Source of the DNA: Acetofilamentum sp.
Lineage (GTDB): Bacteria; Hydrothermota; 32-111
Assembly: GCA_020721805.1 (NCBI GenBank)
Contig: DYMB01000008.1
Span: 1-61,828, forward strand
DNA length: 61,828 bases
Direction of reading: 5' to 3'
The position numbers and the translations under genes were made by a program. Shown piece by piece: positions 7,198 to 15,290 of the stretch; within the stretch, counting starts at the first letter, position 1; each line of letters opens with the position of its first letter. The notes under the pieces are model-generated. The model was not told where the DNA came from. It saw nothing but the letters and a program-made list of their open reading frames with translations, and searched no databases.

Positions 7198-8406
7198 TTA
7201 TATAGTTTTAAAAACTTTAACTATTCTTTCAAAAGCCCAATCAATATCTTTCTTTGAGATGACAAGTGGTGGAGCAAATCTTATTATGTTTTCATGCGTT
7301 TCCTTACAGAGAAGCCCTTCTTTCATCAACGCTTCAGTGAATCTCCTCGCACCACCAGCGTTTTCATTCAATTCCACTCCTATAAGAAGTCCTTTTCCTC
7401 TTACTTCCTTTATATAATCAGATTTTATACTCTTTAACAACTTCATAAAATAGTTACCCATTTTGAGAGCATTTTTATCAAGTCTTTCTTTGATCAAAAC
7501 ATCAAGTGAAGCGGAAGCGATGGCTGATGCTAAAGGATTCCCTCCAAAAGTGGAACCATGATCTCCAGGTTTGAAAACATCCATAACCTCATTTTTAGCA
7601 AGAAAAGCGCTGATGGGATAAAAACCACCGGATAAAGCTTTTCCGAGAATCAAACCATCAGGTTTTATGCCATCTTCCCACATATATGCAAAAAGTTTCC
7701 CTGTTCTACAAAGACCTGTTTGAATCTCATCAAGAACAAATAGAATGTTGTTTTCTTTGCAAACATTCTGTGCCTCTTTTAAAAAACCATCGGGAGGTAT
7801 AATTATACCACCCTCTCCCTGTATCGGTTCAGTTAAAAATGCTATAGTATTTGGATTTATAGCCTTTTTTAAAGCTTCAACATCACCAAAAGGTATTTCA
7901 ACAAAACCTGGTGTAAGAGGTCCAAATCCATCCTTGTATTGAAACTCGGAAGAAAAAGAAATAATCGTGATCGTTCTTCCGTGAAAATTGTTTGCGGAAA
8001 CTATTATCTCTCCTTTATCTTTTGGAACACCTTTAACAGTATACCCCCATTTTCTTATAGCTTTCAATGCGGTTTCAACTGCTTCGGCACCCGAATTCAT
8101 TGGAAGCATTTTATCCATCTTTGTTATTTTACATAATTTTTCATAAAATAAAGGCAGTTGGTCATTATGGAATGCCCTGCTTGTCAATGTGAGTTTTTTC
8201 ATCTGAGAAATGGCGGCTTTTGCAATCTTCGGATTACAATGTCCCTGATTGACCGCTGAATAGGAACTTAAAAAATCAAGATATTTTTTCCCCTCGGTAT
8301 CCCACACCCATATACCCTTTCCCTTTGATAAACAAACATCAAGTGGATGATAGTTGTTCGCTCCATATTTTTTTTCAATCTCAAAAAGTTTATCTGTTTT
8401 TTTCAT
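7198..8406 (-). CDS. rocD: Ornithine--oxo-acid aminotransferase
   Basis: 402 residues, full length for class III PLP aminotransferases of the ornithine type. Family blocks include the DFLSSYSAVNQGHCNP substrate region, MNSGAEAVETALKAIRKWGY, NNFHGRT, the LDEIQTG metal/PLP Asp-Glu motif, and GKALSGGFYP with the Schiff-base Lys. The ending RFAPPLVI is also typical. The reaction converts ornithine and 2-oxoglutarate to glutamate semialdehyde and glutamate. The ATG has AAGGAGTTC just upstream and a promoter about 20 bases away. It is monocistronic, with tRNA genes downstream on their own promoter. Confidence 0.92.
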   Translation of the reverse strand: MKKTDKLFEIEKKYGANNYHPLDVCLSKGKGIWVWDTEGKKYLDFLSSYSAVNQGHCNPKIAKAAISQMKKLTLTSRAFHNDQLPLFYEKLCKITKMDKMLPMNSGAEAVETALKAIRKWGYTVKGVPKDKGEIIVSANNFHGRTITIISFSSEFQYKDGFGPLTPGFVEIPFGDVEALKKAINPNTIAFLTEPIQGEGGIIIPPDGFLKEAQNVCKENNILFVLDEIQTGLCRTGKLFAYMWEDGIKPDGLILGKALSGGFYPISAFLAKNEVMDVFKPGDHGSTFGGNPLASAIASASLDVLIKERLDKNALKMGNYFMKLLKSIKSDYIKEVRGKGLLIGVELNENAGGARRFTEALMKEGLLCKETHENIIRFAPPLVISKKDIDWAFERIVKVFKTI

Positions 8407-8426
8407 ATGAACTCCTTTTTAATTTT

Positions 8427-8455
8427 ATTATAGATTTTAAAATATCATATTTAAA
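8427..8455 (-). promoter_or_regulatory. Promoter of rocD
   Basis: A perfect TATAAT (8427-8432) with TTTAAA (8450-8455) at 17 bases lies 20 bases before the rocD ATG. A second candidate, TTGACT (8461-8466) with TATTTT at 16 bases, lies slightly further upstream. Either could serve. Confidence 0.45.
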
Positions 8456-8477
8456 TTTAAAGTCAAGAATTTAGATA

Positions 8478-8505
8478 TTGATTAATTTTTTAATCTGTCT
8501 AAAAT
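8478..8505 (+). promoter_or_regulatory. Promoter of the 8513 glycosyltransferase gene, predicted to give a leaderless mRNA
   Basis: TTGATT (8478-8483), a 16-base spacer and TAAAAT (8500-8505) leave seven bases before the ATG at 8513. There is no Shine-Dalgarno. The upstream in-frame ATG at 8504 overlaps the -10 box itself, so it is not likely to be transcribed. Confidence 0.55.
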
Positions 8506-8512
8506 GTTTGTT

Positions 8513-9613
8513 ATGAAAAAAATTGTAATTTTTTCAACAGTTCATCAGACTTTTGATGCAAGAATTTTTCACAAGGAAATAAAAGCCTTAAGAGAAAATT
8601 ATAAGATCTATTATTTAAACCCAAACATTTCTGAAGAAAAAGAAGATAAAAATATAAAGTTCATAAAATTGAAAAAAAGAAAAAATAGATTCTTTAGAAT
8701 ATTATTTTCACCTATTGATACAGTTAACCAATTGATGAAGATAAATGGTGATGTTTACCATTTTCATGATCCGGAACTTTTAATCACCGGATTAATTTTA
8801 AAAATAATCGGCAAAAAGGTTATCTTTGATTCGCATGAAAATAATTATGGATTGATAATTGAAAAAACTTATATAAAACCATTTTTTTTGAAATTTTTAA
8901 TCGCAAAAAGCGTTAGATTCTTAGAACTTTTTGTATCGATTTTTTTTGATGGGATCATTGTCGCAAGACCAGATTTAAAAAAACTTTACAAAAATAAAAA
9001 TATCCTTGTCTTCAGGAATTTCCCTGATTTAAATTTCAAAATAGAATACAAAAATAAAAAGAAGAATCCTATCCCAATAATCGTTTATTCAGGTGGATTA
9101 ACATATGTAAGGGGTATAACACAACTCATAGATGCCGTTGGTATGCTCGATGGGAGAGTTAAATTACACCTTTTGGGTGAATGGCAGGATAAAGGATTAA
9201 AAGAGGATTGCGAAAGAAGAAAAGGATACAGGTTCACAGAATATCTCGGGAATTTTCCATACGGAGAACATTTCGAATATATAATGGATGCTGATATGGG
9301 AGTGGTTCCATTTCTTCCAGCAACAAATCATCTTACAACTATGCCAAACAAACCTTTTGAATATTTTCTTTGTAAAATCCCAGTTCTGATGTCAGATTTC
9401 AAATATTGGAAAAAAATTTTTGGAAATATAGCTTTATTTTTTGATCCTCTCTCCCCTGAAGATATAAAAGAAAAAATTTCTATGATACTTGAAAATGAGG
9501 ATCTTTCAAAAAAACTCGTTGCAAAAGCGTATGAAAAACTATTAGACGAGTTCAACTGGAACAAAGAAAAAAAGTATCTGTTAGATTATTATAAAAAACT
9601 TCTCAAAAACTGA
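8513..9613 (+). CDS. Glycosyltransferase, GT4-like (GT-B fold)
   Basis: 366 residues. It has a two-domain GT-B outline: an N-terminal Rossmann half with VYHFHDPELL and the IFDSHEN motif, and a C-terminal donor-binding half starting at IPIIVYSGGLTYVRGITQLI, followed by HLLGEWQDKGL and a TMPNKPFEYFLCKIPVLMS motif. The last corresponds to the nucleotide-sugar-binding helix of GT4 enzymes. It is cytosolic or peripheral on the inner membrane, and donor and acceptor are unknown. The 3' end overlaps the convergent aminotransferase gene by 11 bases. A wecB/epimerase pair lies a few kb away and may serve the same surface glycan. Confidence 0.85.
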   Translation: MKKIVIFSTVHQTFDARIFHKEIKALRENYKIYYLNPNISEEKEDKNIKFIKLKKRKNRFFRILFSPIDTVNQLMKINGDVYHFHDPELLITGLILKIIGKKVIFDSHENNYGLIIEKTYIKPFFLKFLIAKSVRFLELFVSIFFDGIIVARPDLKKLYKNKNILVFRNFPDLNFKIEYKNKKKNPIPIIVYSGGLTYVRGITQLIDAVGMLDGRVKLHLLGEWQDKGLKEDCERRKGYRFTEYLGNFPYGEHFEYIMDADMGVVPFLPATNHLTTMPNKPFEYFLCKIPVLMSDFKYWKKIFGNIALFFDPLSPEDIKEKISMILENEDLSKKLVAKAYEKLLDEFNWNKEKKYLLDYYKKLLKN

Positions 9614-10694
9614 ATTTTTTCAGTATAACGGAAAATTTATCTATATCGGAAAGATCGTTGAAAATATGGAAAGCGAATCTTACCATATCGTTTCTATAAG
9701 AAACTTTTACATTATTCTTGGTTAAATAACTGTAAAACTCTTTTATTTTTTTTGTTTTAAAAGATGTTATTGAACTTTTTATTAAAGATTTTTCCTGTGT
9801 CAGATTACCATGTTCTTCCAACATTTCAGATAATATTTTTATACCCTCAATATTGTGAGATTGAACCTCTTCGATAGTTATGGAATTTAAAAATTTCAGG
9901 TTTTCTCTCATCATTAAAATTCCAATAAAGTTTCTTGTCCCTCCTTCCACTCCAGATGCATCGAATCTGATCTCTGGAAGATTTTCAAAAGAATCAAAAC
10001 TCTTATAATTCAATGAAAGCCATCCAGCATTTCTCTTTATCACCCTTTCGATATGATCCCTGTTTATATATATAAAACCTATACCCTGTGGACCAAGAAG
10101 CCATTTTGAGGCACCTGCAAAAAGAAAATCAACCTGCGATTCTTTTAAATCTATCTTAACACTTCCACATCCCTGTATGGCATCAACCGCGATTATTGAG
10201 CCTCTATCATGGATTAAATCGCATAGAGTTGAAATATCCGTTAACTCACCTGTCAGATAATCAACCAGATCCACAAAAACAATAGTTTTTTTATATTTTG
10301 AGAGTTCTCTATCAAGATTTTCAAGATTTTTTGAAATTATTTCAACAGAATATCTATCATCCTTTTCAAAGGGCACAAAAGTACAGGGGAAACCTTTCCC
10401 AAAAATAATCATCTTTTTTATTTCAGGGAAAGAATTCTTTATCAAAGAAACCGAAGCGGTTGTGTTCTGAACAAACCCGATATTGGTGATTGAACAGTTC
10501 AACAATGTTGCAACCTCTTTTCTACACTCTTCGATCGTTGAAAAATAATAATCAAGAGTTATATCGGCATTTTTTGATATGGAATCAAGATATTCTTTCA
10601 CCTTTATAATACTATTTTTTGTAGGAATACCTGCAGAGGCTGAATTAAAATAAACATTTTGCCTTTCTTCAAAAAAATTAGAATAAGTTTTCAT
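9603..10694 (-). CDS. Class V PLP-dependent aminotransferase / cysteine desulfurase-like protein
   Basis: About 363 residues. Fold-type I PLP features: FVQNTTASVSLI near the start, the VDAIQGCGSVKIDL cofactor Asp block, and the FAGASKWLLGPQGIGFIYI block carrying the Schiff-base Lys. The GVEGGTRNFIGI block resembles those of the NifS/IscS/CsdA and isopenicillin-epimerase-like branches. No conserved active-site Cys loop of SufS is obvious, so a desulfurase function is not assured. The ATG at 10694 follows AGAGGGTTTT; longer frames run into tRNA-Arg. It is co-oriented with tRNA-Arg 20 bases upstream and probably shares its promoter. Confidence 0.82.
   Translation of the reverse strand: MKTYSNFFEERQNVYFNSASAGIPTKNSIIKVKEYLDSISKNADITLDYYFSTIEECRKEVATLLNCSITNIGFVQNTTASVSLIKNSFPEIKKMIIFGKGFPCTFVPFEKDDRYSVEIISKNLENLDRELSKYKKTIVFVDLVDYLTGELTDISTLCDLIHDRGSIIAVDAIQGCGSVKIDLKESQVDFLFAGASKWLLGPQGIGFIYINRDHIERVIKRNAGWLSLNYKSFDSFENLPEIRFDASGVEGGTRNFIGILMMRENLKFLNSITIEEVQSHNIEGIKILSEMLEEHGNLTQEKSLIKSSITSFKTKKIKEFYSYLTKNNVKVSYRNDMVRFAFHIFNDLSDIDKFSVILKKFSF
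9609..9624 (-). terminator. Possible terminator at the end of the class V aminotransferase gene
   Basis: ACTGAA, a four-base loop and TTCAGT form a perfect 6-bp stem. On the minus strand it is followed by TTTTTG. It overlaps the stop codons of both convergent genes. The stem is short and AT-rich, so strength is uncertain. Confidence 0.35.
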
Positions 10695-10714
10695 AAAACC
10701 CTCTTTATTCTTAA

Positions 10715-10788
10715 AGCGCCCGAAGGGATTTGAACCCCCAGCCTCTTGATCCGTAGTCAAGTGCTCCATCCAGTTGAGCTACGGGCGC
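10715..10788 (-). tRNA. tRNA-Arg (anticodon ACG)
   Basis: Acceptor GCGCCCG pairs with CGGGCGC. The anticodon loop CTACGGA between CTTGA and TCAAG reads ACG, so the wobble A is expected to be edited to inosine by TadA to read CGU, CGC and CGA. CCA is not encoded. A consensus-like promoter lies 16 bases upstream. Confidence 0.95.
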
Positions 10789-10804
10789 AACCTTTTTATA
10801 TTAT

Positions 10805-10832
10805 ATTATATTTCATTTTCGGGAGAATTCAA
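10805..10832 (-). promoter_or_regulatory. Promoter of tRNA-Arg
   Basis: TTGAAT (10827-10832), a 16-base spacer and a perfect TATAAT (10805-10810). It lies inside the last codons of the upstream barrel gene (stop at 10806). Overlapping TATAAT copies continue downstream. Confidence 0.6.
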
Positions 10833-11459
10833 TTCAAACTCATGCCTTATGGAAAAACCGATATACAGTTTTTTTGCCTGTTCGGAAAAGGGATATCCAA
10901 CATCTATTTGAAAAGATTTTGGAATAAATATGTTGACAAAAAAATCTGGAATCTTGTTTTTAAAAACTTCTCCCCGTTCTATATCAAGAGTAAAGAAAAG
11001 GTTGTTTGTAATTTTTTCATAAAAATGTAAAAAAGATTCATATCCCGTTGTAAAGGTAATATTGTCGTTAATATGATAACTCATCATCCCTCCGATTATC
11101 GGATATACGAGTATATTAGAAACATTGGTATACAGATCAGCTTTCACTCCAAACCTGAAGGGTATTTTAAAATCGGGAGAAAATTTCAATCCAAAACCAG
11201 CGGAACTTTTTTGATAGCCAACTATAAGATCTAGTAATTGGGAAAGACCATAATTGAAAGTAAAACCCCAGTATCCCCTACTCTCCTTTAAAGTATCAGC
11301 AAGGGTTTTATCATTTTCAGAAAAATAACCAGCATAGGCAACATTATATTGAAAATGTATATTACCCGTAAAAACTGGATCCGCAATTTGATTAGAAGAA
11401 AACAATTTTAAAGAAAGTAAAAAAAATATTAACGTTAAGACAAAATAATTTCTTTTCAT
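10806..11459 (-). CDS. Exported outer-membrane beta-barrel protein of unknown function
   Basis: 217 residues. A cleavable signal peptide (basic start, 15-residue hydrophobic core, Ser-rich end) is followed by alternating hydrophobic/polar strands with many Tyr, Phe and Gly, for example GFGLKFSPDFKIPFRFGVKA and KLYIGFSIRHEFEL. This pattern fits an 8- to 10-stranded transmembrane barrel. There is no enzyme motif. The ATG follows AAAAGGAGTT and lies 12 bases after wecB, so it is the third gene of the epimerase-wecB unit. Its last codons carry the tRNA-Arg promoter. Confidence 0.6.
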   Translation of the reverse strand: MKRNYFVLTLIFFLLSLKLFSSNQIADPVFTGNIHFQYNVAYAGYFSENDKTLADTLKESRGYWGFTFNYGLSQLLDLIVGYQKSSAGFGLKFSPDFKIPFRFGVKADLYTNVSNILVYPIIGGMMSYHINDNITFTTGYESFLHFYEKITNNLFFTLDIERGEVFKNKIPDFFVNIFIPKSFQIDVGYPFSEQAKKLYIGFSIRHEFELNSPENEI

Positions 11460-11471
11460 AATAACTCCTTT

Positions 11472-12545
11472 TCACAATATGTTTTTAATCACCTTTAAAA
11501 TCCTCTCTGAAGTTTTTCCATCCCAGTATTTTATTTTTTCTGGCTTTTTAACTTTAAAATTAAAAATTCTTTCAACTTCAGAGATATCTGGTTCTATCAA
11601 TCTGTTTGTGCCATTAAGAACGGTTATGGGTCTTTCAGTGTTCTTTCTTAAAGTGAAGCATAAAACATTTAAAAAGGTTGTTTCTTCCTGAATGCCTCCA
11701 GAATCTGTAATAACAAATTTTGAATTCATTTGAAGAGCGATCGATTTAAGATAGGAAACAGGTTGTATTATTTTTATTCCATTTTCAATCTCATTCATTA
11801 AACTAAATTTTTCTATCATTTTAAGAGTTCTTGGATGTGATGGGAATATTATGGGATATTTTTTCGCTATCACATTTAAAAATTTTATGATTTTTAAAAG
11901 TCTCTTTTTATCATCAACATTCGATGGCCTATGCAAGGTTAGATATATGTATGAGAAATTTTTAACTTTGAATTCTTTCTCGATGTTTATATTTTTAACA
12001 AAAGACATATTTTCAACAAGAGTATCTATCATAATGTTTCCAACAAGAAAAATATTTTTTCTATTTTTACCTTCATTCAAAAGATTGTTTACACCATCAA
12101 CTGAAGGAGCAAACAGGTAATCGGAAAGGGTATCGGTAACCATTCTGTTTATCTCTTCAGGCATTGTTTTATCAAAACTTCTCAATCCAGCCTCAATATG
12201 ACCAACTTTTATGTAAAGTTTCTTCGCTGTGATGGTTGTAGCAAGGGTTGAATTAACATCTCCAAAAACCAGCGTTAGATCGTTTCTTTTGTCCAGAAGC
12301 AATTTTTCATACTCTACCATTATTTTCCCTGTCTGAACAGCATGTGTACCACTTCCAACATCAAAAACATAATCGGGCTCTGGTATTTTTAAATCCTGAA
12401 AAAAAATATCCGACATCTCTTTTGTGTAATGCTGCCCTGTGTGTATCAATCTAACATTGAAATGGTTTCTTAAAAGTCTATTCAACTTTACAACTTTAAT
12501 AAAATTGGGTCTGGCACCGATTATAAGATCGATCATTTTTTTCAT
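11472..12545 (-). CDS. wecB: UDP-N-acetylglucosamine 2-epimerase (non-hydrolysing)
   Basis: 357 residues. Conserved blocks: GARPNFIKVVKLNRLL, LIHTGQHYTKEMSDIFF, FGDVNSTLA, HIEAGLRSFDKTMPEEINR, TLHRPSNVDD, and TDSGGIQEETTFLNV for UDP binding. The enzyme interconverts UDP-GlcNAc and UDP-ManNAc in the cytosol for surface glycans. It overlaps the upstream epimerase gene by an ATGA junction, so the two are translated together. The barrel gene follows. Confidence 0.93.
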   Translation of the reverse strand: MKKMIDLIIGARPNFIKVVKLNRLLRNHFNVRLIHTGQHYTKEMSDIFFQDLKIPEPDYVFDVGSGTHAVQTGKIMVEYEKLLLDKRNDLTLVFGDVNSTLATTITAKKLYIKVGHIEAGLRSFDKTMPEEINRMVTDTLSDYLFAPSVDGVNNLLNEGKNRKNIFLVGNIMIDTLVENMSFVKNINIEKEFKVKNFSYIYLTLHRPSNVDDKKRLLKIIKFLNVIAKKYPIIFPSHPRTLKMIEKFSLMNEIENGIKIIQPVSYLKSIALQMNSKFVITDSGGIQEETTFLNVLCFTLRKNTERPITVLNGTNRLIEPDISEVERIFNFKVKKPEKIKYWDGKTSERILKVIKNIL

Positions 12546-13471
12546 AGATAGAATTTTTTGGATCTCTTCAATCCCTCTTTGACATCAACAAGAACATTAT
12601 AATTTAAAATTCTTTTGATTTTTTCTATATCAGCAAGTGATCTTTTCACATCACCCGATCTTGGAGGCAAATATTTTTTTTCAACCCTTCTTTCCGTTAT
12701 TTTAAAAATAAACTCTACAAGATCGTTAACGGAGATTGAAGAACCGCATGCGACATTGAAAACTTCACCAAAAGCCTTTTTTGGTGCTTTCAAACATAAA
12801 AGGTTTGCTTTAACAACATTGGAAACATAAGTAAAATCTCTTGTCTGGTTACCATCACCAAAAATGGTTACAGGAATATTATTTTTTATAGATGTAAAAA
12901 CTTTTGGAATGAGTGCCGAATACTGGGATGTGGGATCCTGATTTTCACCAAAAACATTAAAATATCTTAATGAAATCGTTTTTAAACCGTAAAGTTTATA
13001 AAAAATTGAAGTATAATATTCGCCTGAAAGTTTAGTTAAAGCGTATGGTGATTTTGGTCTTGGTGGCAGGGTTTCAACCTTTGGAATCATGTCACTATCT
13101 CCATAAACAGAAGAAGAGGAAGCAAATACAAACATTTTTATTTTCATATCTTTACTTGACTGCAATATATTTAATGTTCCAACAATGTTGACATCGTTTG
13201 TGGTTATCGGATCGTTTATCGATCGTGGAACAGAAGGTAAAGCAGCCTGATGAAAAACATAATCTATACCCTTCAAAGAGATTAAAACGGTATGATAACT
13301 CCTTATATCTCCCTCAACAAGATCTATTTTATCAATAAAAGGTTGAAGATTTTCTCTCTTACCTGTTGAGAAATTATCAAGAACCCTAACATAATTATCA
13401 TCTTCAAGAAGTGCTTTAACAAGATTACTTCCTATAAAGCCTGCTCCACCGGTTACAAGAATTTTTGCCAT
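12542..13471 (-). CDS. NAD-dependent sugar epimerase/dehydratase (UDP-glucose 4-epimerase-like, SDR)
   Basis: 309 residues of an extended SDR. GGAGFIGSN binds NAD(P) at residues 7-15. The catalytic set is SSSSVYGD (Ser-Ser-x-x-Tyr region) and YALTK (Tyr-x-x-x-Lys). Further blocks are HQAALPSVPRS, RYFNVFGENQDP and the GDGNQTRDFTYV stretch, typical of UDP-GlcNAc/UDP-GalNAc 4-epimerases of the WbpP/GalE group. The start follows AAGGAG, with a promoter 25 bases upstream. Paired with wecB, it likely provides an activated amino-sugar for glycan synthesis. The exact substrate is not fixed by sequence. Confidence 0.88.
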   Translation of the reverse strand: MAKILVTGGAGFIGSNLVKALLEDDNYVRVLDNFSTGKRENLQPFIDKIDLVEGDIRSYHTVLISLKGIDYVFHQAALPSVPRSINDPITTNDVNIVGTLNILQSSKDMKIKMFVFASSSSVYGDSDMIPKVETLPPRPKSPYALTKLSGEYYTSIFYKLYGLKTISLRYFNVFGENQDPTSQYSALIPKVFTSIKNNIPVTIFGDGNQTRDFTYVSNVVKANLLCLKAPKKAFGEVFNVACGSSISVNDLVEFIFKITERRVEKKYLPPRSGDVKRSLADIEKIKRILNYNVLVDVKEGLKRSKKFYL

Positions 13472-13495
13472 ATCTTCTCCTTATGATTAAGGGAA

Positions 13496-13523
13496 ATTAT
13501 AACATAAACCATTTTATTTACAA
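13496..13523 (-). promoter_or_regulatory. Promoter of the epimerase-wecB-barrel operon
   Basis: TTGTAA (13518-13523), 16 bases, then a perfect TATAAT (13496-13501) on the minus strand, 25 bases before the epimerase ATG. It begins just after the end of the interrupted upstream reading frame. Confidence 0.55.
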
Positions 13524-13527
13524 GAAA

Positions 13528-13644
13528 CTAATTGATTCGAACTATGGTTAAAAAGATAGATTCATTGTTATCAAAAACCGAATCGTTTCCAAAAAATATT
13601 TTATCATCATCCGTGTAGTATTCAAAAGTTAAAACATCATTTTT
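13528..13644 (-). pseudogene. In-frame continuation of the C1q/TNF-like domain beyond the TAA
   Basis: Directly after the TAA the same frame reads KNDVLTFEYYTDDDKIFFG, then SVFDNNESIFLTIVRIN and a TAG at 13530-13528. This is what a C1q/TNF fold should show at its end: a K-x-D-x-L turn, an aromatic strand and a final hydrophobic F-L strand. A single-base change of the T in TAA would restore a 525-residue protein. The stop abuts a run of seven A. It may be a nonsense mutation, a sequencing error or readthrough. Confidence 0.65.
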
Positions 13645-15105
13645 TTAAACCTTCAAAACTCCATTGGAACTGCATTTTGAAAAGCCTTCAGAATTTTTCC
13701 GGATGGTTACACTATTAAACTGTGGAATTTCAGTCCTGTTCAATTTAAGTCTGACACAAAATTTTGTATCATTTTTCGAAAGCGATGAAAATGTAACAGA
13801 ATAAAAAATGTTGTAATATCCATCCTTTTTGAATATAATTTTTTCATCATCGTTTTGAGAAATTTCTATTGTTTTATCATCCCTGTTAAAAATAATATTC
13901 TTTAATTTAAATCTGTTAAATATACCAGGTCTGGTATCTTTAGCTTCAAATGATAAATTTATAACAGGGGTGTTAAGAGAAATATCGATTTCAGATAAAC
14001 TATCGATTATAACATTTCTTTTGAAAACTATGTTTCCATCTTTATCTTCAAAAAATGAATAATCATTATTTTTATCAGAGTTCAAAAATGCCCATCTTAG
14101 ACTATAGTTATTTCCATAGTTGTATTTGAACAACAAAGGTTTATCCGGATAGTTGATGAAGGTTCCAGAAAAAATTTTCCCGGATGTCGACAGATTGGCT
14201 CGTTTTAAGTCCAAATTATTATTTTTAAAATTGAAGGTATCCTTATAGTTTACAATATAGTTAAAGGAACCATCATCAAAAATTCTTAACCTATTTTTAC
14301 CAAAATTTATACCTTTGTTAACATTCAAATTACCTGATATAAAAAGATCTCCATTGTCCCGATTAAAAAACATAGAATCCTTTTTTCCTTTTACTTTTAA
14401 ATCACCGTTCAAATTTAAAAAACTTGCTCCATAAATTGAAGTATCTGAAAAATTAGCCACGCTCAACTTATCAAGCAATCGAAATTCCCCATTTAACTTC
14501 ATAATATTACTAATTTTATCAGAATAGAGATATAAAACATTCTTTCCCTTTATACCATAAAGAATAAAAGTATCATTGATCGTTTTGAAAAGGTTGGATT
14601 TAACACCAGAAAAATAATCACCAACATTTTTACCCTGTGAAAAGGCAGAGTAGCCACTTGAATTCCAGATAAAAGTATCAATTATCTCACAACTAAAAAG
14701 ATCAGTAAATTCCACAATACCTTTGTTTATAAGGTTTTCACACATATTGAAAAAGAATGAAAAATATTTGATACTTTTTTCATTAACAAAAGATTTGAAA
14801 TTCAAATTTTGTATTTGTATATCGATATTTGAACCCCTGTTTATAAACACTGTATTATTTAAAGTAAGATTGGAAGGTGTCGATACTCCAGAAATTACTA
14901 TAGATTTAATATTATCTTCAAATATAACACTCTCCGCAAAAAGAGGTTGTGTTATAAAAATTGTTAAACTTTCGCTCTTTTCTTCTTTTGATTTCTTTAA
15001 AACTTCGTTTATACTTTTAAAATCATCGGATGGAATATAAAAAGTTTTTGAGAAAATATTAAAAATTAAATTTGATAATAAAAAGAAAAAGAAAAATTTT
15101 TTCAT
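13645..15105 (-). CDS. Secreted beta-rich protein with a C1q/TNF-like C-terminal domain, cut short by an in-frame TAA
   Basis: 486 residues as read to the TAA at 13647-13645. A signal peptide with a run of Phe and Leu (residues 1-18) is followed by a Ser/Asn/Asp-rich beta-helix-like region, with hydrophobic rungs such as NLTLNNTVF and GDLFISGNLNVNKGINFG. The last 100 residues (FKKDGYYNIFYSVTFSS, RLKLNRTEI, NGVLKV) match the strand order of a C1q/TNF jelly roll but lack its final strands. Those strands continue in frame after the stop. The ATG at 15105 has AAAGGAG eight bases upstream; longer frames read the antisense of tRNA-Leu. Function unknown; adhesion is a guess. Confidence 0.7.
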   Translation of the reverse strand: MKKFFFFFLLSNLIFNIFSKTFYIPSDDFKSINEVLKKSKEEKSESLTIFITQPLFAESVIFEDNIKSIVISGVSTPSNLTLNNTVFINRGSNIDIQIQNLNFKSFVNEKSIKYFSFFFNMCENLINKGIVEFTDLFSCEIIDTFIWNSSGYSAFSQGKNVGDYFSGVKSNLFKTINDTFILYGIKGKNVLYLYSDKISNIMKLNGEFRLLDKLSVANFSDTSIYGASFLNLNGDLKVKGKKDSMFFNRDNGDLFISGNLNVNKGINFGKNRLRIFDDGSFNYIVNYKDTFNFKNNNLDLKRANLSTSGKIFSGTFINYPDKPLLFKYNYGNNYSLRWAFLNSDKNNDYSFFEDKDGNIVFKRNVIIDSLSEIDISLNTPVINLSFEAKDTRPGIFNRFKLKNIIFNRDDKTIEISQNDDEKIIFKKDGYYNIFYSVTFSSLSKNDTKFCVRLKLNRTEIPQFNSVTIRKNSEGFSKCSSNGVLKV

Positions 15106-15124
15106 ATATATTCTCCTTTCTGGT

Positions 15125-15152
15125 ATTTTAACAGAAGTTTTAAAGAGTTCAA
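15125..15152 (-). promoter_or_regulatory. Promoter of the C1q/TNF-like protein gene
   Basis: TTGAAC (15147-15152), 16 bases, TAAAAT (15125-15130), ending 19 bases before the ATG and upstream of its AAAGGAG. It is back-to-back with the tRNA-Leu(CAA) promoter, the two -35 boxes being 12 bases apart. Confidence 0.5.
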
Positions 15153-15164
15153 CATTTGCTAATA

Positions 15165-15192
15165 TTGACAAAAGATTATTTTTTGTTAATAT
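15165..15192 (+). promoter_or_regulatory. Promoter of tRNA-Leu(CAA)
   Basis: Perfect TTGACA (15165-15170), 16-base spacer, TAATAT (15187-15192), ten bases before the tRNA. Confidence 0.6.
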
Positions 15193-15202
15193 TCTCATTG
15201 AT

Positions 15203-15286
15203 GCCGAAGTGGTGGAACTGGTAGACACGTCGGTCTCAAAAACCGATGATGGCAACATCATGCCGGTTCGACTCCGGCCTTCGGCA
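15203..15286 (+). tRNA. tRNA-Leu (anticodon CAA)
   Basis: Class II tRNA with acceptor GCCGAAG/CTTCGGC and discriminator A. The anticodon loop CTCAAAA between TCGGT and ACCGA reads CAA. The long variable arm TGATGGCAACATCA forms its own stem. CCA is not encoded. It is the only plus-strand RNA gene in the window and lies between two minus-strand genes. Confidence 0.95.
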
Positions 15287-15290
15287 TTTA

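Noticed and set aside
15106-15261. 52-residue N-terminal extension of the C1q/TNF-like protein
   Set aside because: It reads the antisense of tRNA-Leu(CAA) and both promoters; the ATG at 15105 has a signal peptide and AAAGGAG.
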